The position numbers and the translations under genes are program-made. From Ligustrum vulgare (lineage: Eukaryota > Streptophyta > Magnoliopsida > Lamiales > Oleaceae), in NCBI GenBank assembly GCA_963555705.1, contig OY743170.1:29153362-29217361 (forward strand): a stretch of 64,000 nucleotides of DNA, read 5' to 3'. The notes under the pieces were generated by a model. It did no database searches, was not told the origin of the DNA, and saw nothing but the letters and a program-made list of their open reading frames with translations. Position 1 is the first letter of the stretch. The number at the start of each line of letters is the position of its first letter. Below, piece after piece: positions 54,448 through 64,000 of this stretch.

Positions 54448-55864
54448 TGATGCGTGTCGCAATGCACCAAAATAATAATTAAATATCTTACTTGCAAATT
54501 AACAGGTTTGATTGTAATAGCGGAAGTAAGAATCGATCCCACGAGGAACAGGAACTAAAATAGTGCTTTGTCAATTAGAATAGATGGGGGGTTTTCGAGT
54601 TCAAGAATTGTAAATAACGTGAAAATAAAGTGAAAACGTAAATTAGATAAAATAAAAGTCAATTGGTTGCAAACCTTAGTTCTCAGGTTCAGTTGTATTC
54701 TATCGCAATGTTATCACTTTCCAAGTAACGCGTGTTCGAATTCCCTATTTGATTTATCACCCGTAAATAGTTAATAAGCTCCAACTATTCCTATTCTCCC
54801 TTTATTGCATTTAATTAGAATAAGCTCTCTAATCAAATATTAGCCATTGAATAACCTAAAACAAGCTCTTTAGATTTAAGACAACAACTATATATTGGTT
54901 GAGGAGAATTAGGATGATTTAGATTATCAATCACACAAGCTCGTGACAATTAACCCAAGTTGGAATTCTTTATGAAAATATTAAATTTCCAATTGCTACT
55001 ATGATTTGAATAAAAAGACAATTACGGATCCAATCGTTCAAAATAGCAAATCTCAACACAACAAATTAAATGATAAGGCCTTAATCAAATAAATAATTGT
55101 ATTGATTGAATTAAAACGCATAAGAATCCAACAAATCAAAATAAAGGACTTAGAACTACGTTACTAGTTTGGAAAAGCAATAACAAATTGATATAAAATA
55201 CAACTTCCCCTTCGAACAAGGTATGGAAGCTTAGCCGCGCATAGTCATGGTGAAAAGCCCAGAATTTTGCATCCATTCATCTTCTTAAGTTGCTTAATTT
55301 CCTTCCAATTCTTCAAGCAAGCCGCGCCTCTTTCAATAATATTTTTCACCTTTTTTCTGTCATGAGAACCCCTTTTTATAGCCTCAATTTCGTGCTCTAG
55401 CTTTGGGAGCAAGAAATCCAAGATTATGGAAAGAATTGAAATAAGGAAATTTTTGACTTGAAGATTTACGGCTGTAACATTCCTTTTACGGCCGTAATTG
55501 AGTTTCTGCATATTTCCTTAAATTGGAGTTACGGCCGTAACATTTTGATTTACGGCCGTAACTTTTCCTTTACGGCCGTAAAGTTGTTTCTGCTTATTTT
55601 TAACTTGCTTCACGACACTTTCACGGCCGTAACCTTATTTTCTTACGGCCGTAACACCTTTTCTTGCGGCCGTAAATATATTTGCACCTAAGTCCCCAAA
55701 CTTCGATTTTGAGCGCATTTTGGTCCTTTTTCCTTCTTTTCTCTTCCTTTGTGATCCTATACAATATAAAACATAAAATGCATTAATAATACTTAGATAG
55801 AATCACATTATGGCATATTCAAGGATAGAAGTGTATAAAATAAACGTTAATATAACACTTATTA
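54448..55864 (-). repeat. 5' LTR of TR-GAG element
   Basis: 1417 bp, uninterrupted. The palindrome array has cores at 55468 (one base changed), 55488, 55531, 55552, 55572, 55623, 55645 and 55666, with neighbour spacings of 20, 21, 20, 22 and 21 bp inside groups. Open frames on both strands near 55245-55690 are LTR shadows. Confidence 0.93.
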
Positions 55865-55869
55865 AGATC

Positions 55870-56782
55870 TCTGAGAAGAAATCTACATGTGAGAACAACC
55901 ATGTCCTGGCTACCGTACAGAACTCTGACTGTGTCCAGATCCTCCACTAAGTCCTATACCCCGATACTTAGATTTGAAGCTCCCCATATGCTTGACACCT
56001 GGCCAAAATCCTTTCTTATCCTTTTTAAACTATCCACTATATTCATGTCCGACTACTACCACCTCGAAAATCATTTGAACTCCCGGACTCTATCCTTCCA
56101 AAATTATCATCTCGATTCTTGAGGCTGCCTCTACAATTTCAATGAAACTATGATGTCCATGGCCTGTCATCATGGCCGTAATCTTCGTCCTCAATCATTC
56201 CTCAAATTTCCTGAATTTGTTTGTTTCATTAGCCACAAAATTCATAGCATACTTGGATAATTACACAAATTTCCTCTAATACTCGGCTGTAGTATATGAT
56301 CCCTATACAAAATTCAAAAATTCCCTTTACATGGCTGCACAATAGGTCAGAGGAACATGTCTCATAAAAATCTTTCTTGAACATGGTCAAAGTGATAGTA
56401 TTAAGATCACTATATCGACCTCAATATGTACTTCACCAATCTACCACAACTCCTTTTAACAAGAAAGTGGCAAGGAGCAACTTAGTAGCATCTGAACATA
56501 CCCATGCTTTCAAAATGTTTTGCTCCAAGCTTAATTTCTCTTTCAGTACTATCATCTCTACCTGGGTTCTGTAATGAATTTTGTAAAAGAGAGGCAATGG
56601 TCACAGCAATTCCCTCGGTCAAAGGGTCATTCCTAGTTGCATTGCCCTGATTCTATTGTACTGGTGTTTGGTGGACAGATTCTTCAGCCTGATTTAATCC
56701 CCTAACATATTCTCTTTGACAAGCATTTTGATTTCGAGGCTGTGAATCTGAACGTCCACCGTTCAGTGGTGGATACAGCATA
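55870..56782 (-). pseudogene. gag (middle part) of G-M
   Basis: On -, from the right: QPRNQNACQREYVRGLNQAE (near 56740-56680), NDPLTEGIAVTIASLLQNS (near 56620-56570), the capsid region in broken frames, FVANETNK (near 56235), then a zinc/linker region toward 55900. It is the counterpart of G-P gag 35890-36780, and is cut by the TR-GAG element on the left and by the TIR element on the right. Confidence 0.8.
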
Positions 56783-56889
56783 AAAGTTCAGCTAGAGCGG
56801 TGATCATTGACCGTTGACTGTTGACCATTAATTGACGACATCAACATTCGCAATAGTGAGATTTTTTATTAATATTTAATTAAATAATA

Positions 56890-57216
56890 CTCCCTCTGTC
56901 CCAAAAAGATTGTCTTGTATACTATTTTTATCTGTCCCAAAAAGATAGTCTTGTTTCCATATTGAGCATGCATTAAATTTTTCATTTCCATATGTACCCT
57001 TATTTAATGTATCTTGGTACAATGCACATCAATTACTTAACTATTATATTTTCAAATTTTTCGTTGAAAACAAAGTGAGTCAACTTAAAACAATAAATAA
57101 GGGATAAGGGTATAAATGGAAAACATTGATAAAATTTAATACCCTAACTATACTAACTACCATTTCTTAATCCATGTGAAAATAACTGTAGGACTATCTT
57201 TTTGGGACAGAGGTAG
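56890..57216. mobile_element. Stowaway-type MITE
   Basis: 327 bp flanked by TA (56888-56889, 57217-57218). The inverted ends are CTCCCTCTGTCCCAAAAAGA and, on -, CTACCTCTGTCCCAAAAAGA. The phrase CTGTCCCAAAAAGATAGTC also repeats inside (56932-56950). No ORF. Confidence 0.92.
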
Positions 57217-57218
57217 TA

Positions 57219-57649
57219 CTAAAATTAATCAATAAATATATAAATACACTCAAACAATTATATATTGAACTATAATTCATTTTGAAAATGAATTAAGCAG
57301 TTCGAAAATCATAAATCATATACCAAATCGTTTAATTCATTCTCGAAATTATATGTCATGATCAAAATATCAAACTATAATTTATTCTAAAAATTATATA
57401 CCAAAACCAATAACTTGATTTGAGGTATTTTTATTTACTAACACAATCATGTATTATACGCCATAATCATACCATCCAAAACGTAAGAAAATTATTTAAT
57501 TATATCAAATAAATAAAACAAGAAAGAACAAACTAAGGAGCAAATAACAAATAATATCAATCCAAACAATATCATAAGCCATAAGTGATAAGCTCAAATC
57601 AACCTAAAAAAAAAAGCCCAAATCAGTATTGGCCCAAATCAAAGATCCC
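57219..57649. other. AT-rich interior of the TIR element
   Basis: No gene, repeat or RNA is recognised. Confidence 0.4.
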
Positions 57650-59260
57650 TGATAAGTGTATTTTATACACTTATTTCTATCCTAAAAGTAGGATTTTATG
57701 CGTTTGTTTAAGAATATTTTCTATTTATTTCGTTGTTATTTGTTTGTATTTCAGGAATAACCCCAAAGTCGAGAAAATAATGAAATTGAAGCTCAAATCA
57801 AGCAATTGGATGATAAAAGTGTCAAAGTATGCAAATCAAGAGTTGATGAAGTAAATCAAAGGGCCAATTGGAAGAAAAGTCAAAGAAAGAACTAATTTGG
57901 AAGAAATTAGAAGTTCAAAGACTAAAGTATACAAATCAAATGAAGAAGGACCAAATTGCAAATACTCAATTATTGATTCGAACCATGATACGATACTTGA
58001 AGATTTCTAGTGGTCAATTGGATGCAATTAAAATTCGAATTGGAATGAAATATGATAAGAATATTACCATAAATTCATTCCAATCACACAAGATTTTCGG
58101 GCAGATTTTTAGTCTGATTTTGAAACCTAATTTCGGGGTAGTAAACGTTCGAATTGGGAAAATCCTATTTAAGGAATAATTGTATCCCTTGAAGTTATCT
58201 TTCTAACGGACTTTGAATCACCTCAATCGGATAAAGGAATAGAAAGATATGATCAAAATACTAAATGTTGTGCAGTGACAAAAAGATCTTCCACGAAGGT
58301 AACTTTCCTTGTTCGGTTGGAACTCTTTTGGAAGCCAGTTTGGACGTGATTTTCAGCATTCTTCTCTTCCAAGTAACCTATACTTCAACCTAATCAATAA
58401 ATACCAGACCTTAGGTACATTTTTTGTGGTTTCCAATTCTGATATTTCATGCCAAAACGCTGTCGAATTATTGGGGGATCCATTGAAGGCCAAATTCAAG
58501 ATTAAAGAACAAGGATCAAGAAGATGAACGTGACTTCTATTCATTTTTCTTATGATTTATCGTTTATCATGTTTTTAGGCTAGAATTCTTGTGTTAGGAT
58601 TGTGATGGAGTTTTAATTATTGATTCTATGTTTTGACTTATTATTTAATATATGCTGTTTATGGGTCTGATGCAATTAAATAAGTGCCTTTATTATTATG
58701 AAATTGTTTGACCAACTTTTGTGTGATTGTCTTTATGATTTTCTATGTTCAAAAGAGTAGGATTTAATTAGAAGATATTTAATTGCCACAAAATCTAATA
58801 GGGGATAGAAATATACTCATGTACTTTATGTTATCATATATAGTGTTCATTGATCTTTAATACTTTTCTAATTGTTTAATTGTCATATAAATATATTCAA
58901 TTTACATTTAGGAAAAGGTTTTTATGCATAGCTCGAAAGGGGACTTAAATAATTTTAGGAACACGGATATTCAAAACCCCATGAATTGTATTTAAATAAT
59001 TTGGTCAAAATATGGATGATTTGATTAAAATGGATTCATAATTCTAACGAAATTGTTTTTATACGTTTTAAATTCAAATTTTTATTGTTTCTTTAGTTTA
59101 ATTTTTAATTTGTTTTTCAAAATCAAAATTCCCAAATTCAAAACTTTTCGGTTAAGGATTCGTAATCTAAAATACAATTTACAACAATCTATGTGGGATC
59201 GATACTTGAACTCACATCCACCTTATTACTTGCACGACCCGTGCACTTGCGAAGCGAACA
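57650..59260 (+). mobile_element. Athila solo LTR on +
   Basis: 1611 bp between ATCCC repeats (57645-57649 and 59261-59265). TGATAAGTGTATTTTATACA...GCGAAGCGAACA. It is homologous in the opposite orientation to 48397-49788, sharing its start and the phrase CGACCCGTGCACTTGCG. Confidence 0.92.
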
Positions 59261-59507
59261 ATCCCCTTCTTCTATCTGTTCTTCTTCCTCGTCTGTAACT
59301 CTATCTTCTTCCCCAGACACAACAAAAACGATGACGCCATCTTTATTCTTCATCGTAGAGTTCCTATCTTCAACAATAATGGCTCAGATGCTCCATACAT
59401 CTTCAAACTCATTCTCAAGTCTCACTTTCCTTAAAAAAAATGGTAACTGAAAGTTGATCGGTCGGGGATCGAGCTAGCGCGACCGCGCTAGTTCAACACT
59501 GGCTGGA
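59261..59507. other. Right part of TIR element, unrecognised open frame
   Basis: A Ser/Thr-rich frame (ending 59450) and an overlapping hydrophobic one are open across about 180 bp. Neither matches a family I recognise. A short inverted repeat GCTAGCGCGACCGCGCTAG occupies 59475-59492. Confidence 0.35.
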
Positions 59508-59644
59508 TCCTCCATTACCACGGTTCCTATCACCTCGAGGCATCTTGTACCTAAAAAATTGGATTACTGGTTGACAGATAAGAAAACAATAATACAAGCT
59601 TCCTGTATTGCCCAAAGGCCAGTGAACCTCGCTCTGATATCAAT
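59508..59644 (-). pseudogene. gag start, leader and primer site of G-M
   Basis: gag ATG is near 59545 on - (MPRGDRNRGN), matching G-P MSLGGRTRG. TTGATATCAGAGC on - (59631-59643) is the tRNA-iMet site with one change. The stretch between aligns with G-P 35733-35844. Confidence 0.75.
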
Positions 59645-59737
59645 TATCATGATCCATCCCAAATCACCTTACTAGACCTGAAACGAGATGTATGCCGATG
59701 ACAGATGCCAACTAGAAGTTGACCCACCTAAAGATGA

Positions 59738-60070
59738 CAAAAACAACCAGATCCGCCCTGTTGATCCCCTGACCCTATCCGATCATAAAAAATCCCGATC
59801 CGCGAATCGGTGGAGCGGATCGAGGCTGGGCGAATCGAGGGATCGGGGCGGATCGGCCCTAATCGACCCCGTTTAACTTTAAAAAAAAAAGAGAAAATTA
59901 ATAAAATAATTTATATATTTTTTATTTTTTTAATATTTACTTTAAATTGCCTTTAAAAAAATTTCGCGAGCGAATCGGAGTGTCAATCTACCCCGACCCA
60001 ATCCACCCCGAAATTTGGCAGATCACGAATTTTTTGTACAGTGCGGATCACGGATCGAGGCGATCCAACG
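59738..60070. mobile_element. GATC-rich insertion in G-M 5' LTR (MITE-like)
   Basis: Absent from the 3' LTR at the equivalent place (29380-29400). Dense GGATCGG, CGATCC and GATCCGC motifs on both strands sit near both ends, as in subterminal regions of hAT-type elements. Exact ends and TSD were not resolved. Confidence 0.5.
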
Positions 60071-61244
60071 CTAGACTCACTACCAAAGCAATCTTAACCT
60101 TTTTTTTATCTCTTAGAATCTCCTTTTAAATAAATTTTGGTCCCGTATAATTTACAAAAATTTTGACAGAGTTTTCTCTACAATATTGACATAACAAATC
60201 TGTAATACAACAATAATTCCCCAACAATCATGCATAAATGATTATAAAACTTCCAAAATCTTCCAAGCATAATATTGATGTAATAAAATAACTAAAATTC
60301 TTTGTCGAATCCTTCATATATATACAACGGCTCTTTTCACGCTGCTAAAAATCTTTATCTTTTTTCTTGTAATGAAGAGATGGGGAAACACGTGAACTTG
60401 TAACACAGTGAGTAGAGTTTTGAAACAATTATATTTTGTAAACCATTTTTGAAAACAAAATTTACATAATTTATTTCATAGGCTTTTGCAACTTGAAATC
60501 AAAATATGCACGCTAAAAATAATCATAAAGATCATGAAATGATTCTCTGTGACATAAATGATAAGCTGTAATATGGCATAACTGATTAACTGTAATATAT
60601 ATATAAAAAAATAAAATCAAAAGGTACCCAACTAAATCATCTATTAAAGCTGAAATTTGTATCTATTCATGCATGCGTAGACTACTGAACACCTCCATTC
60701 TCATCCCAAAGCCCCCATGGGTACAAAAGTAGGTCCCAAAGACCTTATTTACATAATGCACTCTTACACACAACCCAAAGCACCTCTATGCATAAGAGTG
60801 GATCTTAAAATCCTCTAAACACATGCCACAGGCCCCCTACGTGACAGAGTTTCAAGATCTCGAATCATATTATCTAGTACACCAACAAGAGCAGATAACC
60901 ACATAGGTACTTCTAGTGGTTTTGAAATCATATATGTTCAACTAGACTAATCATATTAGTAAAACTTGATAAAAGAGCAATCATTTGTTACGTATAGAAA
61001 ATCAATATAACAAAAATTCTTGAATAACGAAAAAATCTTTTAAGTTTATTCTCCACTCACAAAATAGATGATCGTCTACTAACTTGGCCAATATATAATG
61101 TCAACTGCCTCGCCACCTCCTCTTGAAGTTAGGAAAAAGTAGTAGAACATTACCAAAACAATAAACACTTTTGGATGAGCTCCTTCTCCCATCTTTTCTT
61201 TCCTTTTTCTTTTCCTTTTTTTTCCCCCTTCTTCCTCATGCCGA

Positions 61245-61251
61245 GTGCTCT

Positions 61252-61284
<33 letters not shown>

Positions 61285-61416
61285 ATGTTTTTGTTTCAAT
61301 TGATTGATATTAGTGTTATAATAATAGGTAAAAGATTGACAAAGAGGTCCCCAACTAACTCTCTCTCTCTCTCTTTGTCCCCAACTAACTCTCTCTCTCT
61401 CTCTTTGTCCCCAACT

Positions 61417-61460
<44 letters not shown>
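61245..61460. repeat. CT microsatellite with 28-30 bp minisatellite
   Basis: Long CT runs are broken by three copies of TTGTCCCCAACTAACTCTCT-like units (61374-61425). AGGTCCCCAACTAACT before and AGGTCCCAACTCTTA after show local duplication. An open frame across it is an artefact. Confidence 0.85.
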
Positions 61461-61461
<1 letters not shown>

Positions 61462-61696
61462 GATTGATATTAGTGTTATAATAGGTAAAAGATTGACAAA
61501 GAGGTCCCAACTCTTATTTGGTTTAATTTAACCATTTACAAAATAATCCTAACAAATAAATTAATATAATTTGGTCTTAATTTGTTTGGTTTAATTTAAC
61601 CATTTACAAAATAATCCTAACAAATAAATTAATATAATTTGGTCTTAATTTGACTTTGAATGGACTATTCCATATTTAACTTTCACTATTAAAAGT

Positions 61697-61742
<46 letters not shown>

Positions 61743-61761
61743 TATTTACCGGGTTGTTACA

Positions 61762-62032
61762 AGGAAGTGTAGCTTCAGAAAAGTTTCAAAGACTGTAGGC
61801 ACTCTGGCTCTGGGAAATGTAGAGATTGTAGTGATATTTGTGCCGCAAAACTGTAAAAACAAGATAACCCAACTTGAATGCAGGTCCATTTTTATATTTG
61901 TAGCAGTAAATTATTGATGTAAATAATTCTGCAAAATAAACACTTACTGACAGCATCTCCAACTTGAACTTGAGGATTTCTCCATTCTGAAATTCCATCC
62001 ACAGCTACTGTTGCAAATTCAGAAAGTCGAAA
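61762..62032 (-). pseudogene. Phytocyanin-like (early nodulin-like) gene, two exons, broken
   Basis: On -, exon 61948-62032 follows TATTTTAG and reads LSEFATVAVDGISEWRNPQV then VQVGDAV. It ends TCA before GTAAGTG. The intron ends TTTTTACAG, and exon 61762-61850 continues in frame with RHKYHYNLYISQSQSAYSL, a TGA, then NFSEATL. The plant cupredoxin family known as phytocyanin or early nodulin-like has V-G-D-S-x-x-F-K-x-K-Y-x-Y-N-L-Y-I-F and L-C-N-F-T-Q-A-T-L-L here, so the TGA replaces the conserved Cys codon. The exon is then cut by G-M at 61762; its remainder is at 29265-29312. Such proteins are secreted, often GPI-anchored, and may bind copper. The signal-peptide exon is not seen. Confidence 0.7.
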
Positions 62033-62323
62033 CTAAAATAGTAGAGTTACAGCAAAGTAGAAAAGCTTAACAATGAGGTAAATCCCATAAATTCTTACAT
62101 TGTTTTCTCTATGAAAATTAAGTAAATTTTATCTGAAGTCAAGAAAAAAGGAGTCTTCTTTTAAGAGTGTGTTTTGAGGACTTTGAATCATTGGGTGGGA
62201 GTAGTGAGTCTTGTAGGAGTGTGTATGAAATTAGATAACGTCTTAATGAACAAACCAACCCCATCGGAGCTGATTCTCAACTTGGGGACTCCTCATTTGT
62301 CCGACAAGATTTTTGGGCAAGGG
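62033..62323. other. Upstream intron/intergenic sequence
   Basis: AT-rich, with no recognised exon. It ends at the hAT terminus. Confidence 0.4.
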
Positions 62324-64000
62324 TAGGGATGGCAAACGGGTCGAGCCGCTCATCGGCTCGTTGGCTTTACTCGCGAAAATACGAGCCGAGGACAGCTCGG
62401 CTCATCAAACTCACGAGCTTGTAGGCGAGCCAATCAACGAGCGGCTCGTTGCACGAGCCAGGACGAGCTTAACGAGATCGTTGCCAAAATAAAATAAAAA
62501 TTTATGGTGACCGTTCTGGTCACATATTTTATTTAAATTTTTATTTATTTTTTGATTTTTTTCTTAATTCTTACTCTATAAATACTACACTAACACAACT
62601 TCATTTCTACAATTCTACAACTCTCTAAATTACTCTAATTCTTATTCTACACTCTTCTCTTCCTCTAATCTACTACATTTACTCTATTTTCGACAATTCT
62701 ACATTACAAATATACTATAAGTTTGAAGTTTGTTTACCAATATTAGTTACATATTTGATATTTCAATTTCAATATCTCAATTTGTCATTACATCTCTCAA
62801 TTACACATATTTCATTTTATAATTCAATTTTTCCACACCACATCACATACAAAAGAATGGATCCCAGTAGCCGAAAATTTGTTAATGAATTGTTCGATGG
62901 TCCACCTGGATTTTGGGGGCATAATGACTCAACACCACAATCTCACGTCCATTTCGACGATCAATTTGCTGGTCTCAACAACATACCAATTCCCGAGAAT
63001 ATTGAAGAAGATCCATTAAATCAACGAACCGATTTAGACGATGTTGAAAAAGATCCAGATGTTCAAATCTTACAAAATGATATCGATATTCCAGACGCAA
63101 GAGGAAAAAGAAAAACTAGAAAAGGCAAGAAGCCAACTTCAAAGTGTTGGGATCACTTTAAATTGGTCGCAATTGGAAAAAAAAAATTGAAGGAGAAGAT
63201 GAATTCAAAGCTGTATGCAAATATTGTGTACAACAATTGGTATGGGTAAAGGGGATTGGTACTACACCTCTCAACTGTCACTATCGCAAGTGTCAGCCCA
63301 AGCACAGGTTCGTTGAACCGAATAAAAGTCAACTACAATTTGGTTCATTGGCCGCTAGTGGTTCTGGAGCGGGATCTACAACACTTTCAAATTGGATGTA
63401 TTCCGAACCAGAGAATCGAACTGGGATGGTTCAAGTTTTTTTTGCGGGGATAGAGTTGCCACTAAGTATAGTGGACAATGAACACTTTGTTACATACATC
63501 AAGCGTTATTTTCAACCCATGTACGTCGGTATTATTCGAAACATTCTACATTTTGATACGATACAATATTATCTTAAAACTAAGAAACAATTAATAGTCG
63601 ATTTAAATAACTACGGTGGTGTTATTTCTTTTACTTTCGATCTTTGGGAATGTAATAACAATAAAAGGTTATATTGCTGCAACTGCATACTATATTGATC
63701 CACTTTGGGTTATGCATAAAAAATGATTGCTTTTAAAATTCTAGAATTTCCTCATAACCCAACCAATATATTTAATGTTATACTTCATATTGTTAGAGAA
63801 TATGGGTTCGAAAGTAAAATTCGATCATTTACTTTCGATAATGCTAATGTAAATAAGCCTGTAGTAGATAAATTATGTAGAATTCTTAATCTGTATTTTG
63901 ATGATTTCTTATTCCATGTTAGATGTGTATGTCATATTTTAAATTTAATTGTTCAAGATTGCTTGAAACATATTAAAGATGAAATGGATAAAATTAGAGA
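62324..64000 (+). mobile_element. hAT transposon, 5' part (continues past window)
   Basis: Starts TAGGGATGGCAAACGGGTCG, a typical plant hAT end, followed by dense subterminal CGAGC/GCTCG motifs (62340-62480, including GCTCATCGGCTCGTTGG). A transposase gene follows. The likely 8-bp target copy is GGCAAGGG (62316-62323); the other end lies outside. Confidence 0.85.
62857..64000 (+). pseudogene. hAT transposase with BED finger, two frameshifts, 3' end outside window
   Basis: ATG at 62857 (MDPSSRKFVNELFDG). An acidic N-terminus leads to a basic KRKTRKGKKPTSKCWDHF, the start of a BED zinc finger. The frame shifts at a run of A near 63178-63187, after which the finger continues in another frame (VCKYC, then His/Cys). 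The frame open to 63698 has LPLSIVDNEHFVTYIKRYFQP and VISFTFDLWECNNN, the region of the first catalytic Asp. It shifts again near 63667. Thereafter FTFDNANVNK and VCHILNLIVQDCLKHI are readable to the window end. The pattern matches the RICESLEEPER/DAYSLEEPER-like hAT group. The two shifts make this copy non-coding. Confidence 0.85.

Larger units (their letters stand above)
43711..55864 (-). mobile_element. Athila-type gag-protease element lacking RT/INT (TR-GAG-like), young
   Basis: AGATC flanks both ends (43706-43710 and 55865-55869). LTRs are 43711-47977 (with a solo LTR inside) and 54448-55864, 1418 and 1417 bp without the insertion. I count about 13 differences (near 1%), which at 1.3e-8 per site per year is roughly 0.35 My. 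The primer site at 54423-54440 is tRNA-Asp (TCCCCGGCAACGGCGCCA on +). The interior has one ORF (gag-protease), a GGGTTGCC box, a palindrome array and a small Gln-rich ORF; RT, RNase H and integrase are absent. Two solo LTRs (44748-47591, 48397-49788) inserted later. Confidence 0.93.
56783..59507. mobile_element. TIR DNA-transposon remnant in G-M gag (superfamily uncertain)
   Basis: G-M gag is continuous across this block: the start MPRGDRNRGNGGS at 59600-59508 and the continuation at 56782 fit G-P. Edges show diverged inverted termini: GTTCAGCTAGAGCGGTGATC (56791) and, on -, GTTGAACTAGCGCGGTCGCG (59502). A possible 9-bp target duplication GGATCCAGC/GTATCCACC (7 of 9) would suit a MULE. The interior holds a Stowaway (56890-57216), a solo LTR (57650-59260) and a stretch with an unrecognised open frame. 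Confidence 0.5.
29313..61761 (-). mobile_element. Old Ty3/gypsy element (G-M), spread over 32 kb by nested insertions
   Basis: On -: 5' LTR 61761-59645, tRNA-iMet-type site, gag (59600-55870), protease/RT (43705-42138), RT end to integrase/chromodomain (33471-31395) and 3' LTR 31361-29313. The coding pieces are co-linear and each junction falls at an insertion. The LTRs are strongly diverged (many changes within the first 60 bp), and the 3' LTR without its Helitron is only 576 bp against 2.1 kb, so it has an internal deletion. Inferred target CTTCT, one change in each copy. G-P at 33472-42137 is a second copy of the same family. Confidence 0.88.
59645..61761 (-). repeat. 5' LTR of G-M (2.1 kb)
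   Basis: On - it starts TGTAACAACCCGGTAAATAAG (61761) and ends near 59645 with TCATGATA. It is homologous to G-P LTRs (for example 60720-60790 against 34790-34870, reverse). It contains the empty Helitron site at 60231-60250, a GATC-rich insertion (about 59738-60070), a CT minisatellite and A37 (61704-61740). No gene. Confidence 0.88.

Noticed and set aside
57585..58527. Three adjacent open frames of 72-103 residues on +
   Set aside because: They lie in an Athila LTR, whose other copies are full of stops; no domain is recognised.
61171..61467. 98-residue open frame rich in Ser/Leu
   Set aside because: It is a translation of the CT microsatellite.

Overview
The window looks like a plant nuclear chromosome. 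It shows intron-split gene fragments with GT/AG borders, plant LTR-retrotransposon lineages (Tekay-like and other chromoviruses, Athila), primer-binding sites for plant tRNA-iMet and tRNA-Asp, a Stowaway MITE, a Helitron and a hAT transposon. A eudicot, perhaps an asterid, is likely, but the species cannot be fixed from sequence alone. More than 95% of the window is transposable element, nested several layers deep. No intact host gene is visible.

Layout. (1) 1-10102: the 3' part of a Tekay/Del-like Ty3/gypsy element on +, ending in a 2.5 kb LTR. A small non-autonomous LTR element on - (2908-6028, TSD CAAGT) splits its pol. (2) 10103-28887: a decayed Athila element on - (Athila-A). It is cut by a chromovirus derivative on + (14564-20107, TSD AGTGA, 973-codon ORF), by the 3' end of a second Athila on + (20971-23480) and, inside its 5' LTR, by a copia-type LTR. 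Athila-A sits against an exon of a receptor-like kinase gene. (3) 29313-61761: one old Ty3/gypsy element on - (G-M), which split an exon of a phytocyanin-like gene; the two halves lie at 29265-29312 and 61762-62032. G-M carries a Helitron in its 3' LTR, a + copy of its own family (G-P, 33472-42137) in its RT, an Athila-type gag-protease element (43711-55864, TSD AGATC), a TIR element in gag that holds a Stowaway and a solo LTR, and a GATC-rich insertion in its 5' LTR. (4) 62324-64000: the start of a hAT transposon with a frameshifted transposase.

Intact coding capacity is limited to two non-autonomous retroelement ORFs: gag-protease of the 43711-55864 element (about 751 codons, LTRs about 1% diverged) and the gag-protease-integrase fusion at 16187-19108 (LTRs about 2% diverged). 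All other pol and gag regions are broken. Three solo LTRs with 5-bp TSDs (44748-47591, 48397-49788, 57650-59260) record recent recombination.

The most unusual signal is shared by unrelated elements. Pairs of short palindromes are set about two helical turns (19-25 bp, mostly 21-22) apart. The palindrome differs by family (TTACGGCCGTAA, TTTCGGTCGACCGAAA, GTGCGGCCGCAC-like), but the spacing and clustering are kept. They lie in LTRs and, in both longer Athila elements, in the spacer between pol and the downstream ORF. A second oddity is a 949-bp fold-back LTR at 39756-40704, with two U3 ends and a proper 5-bp TSD.
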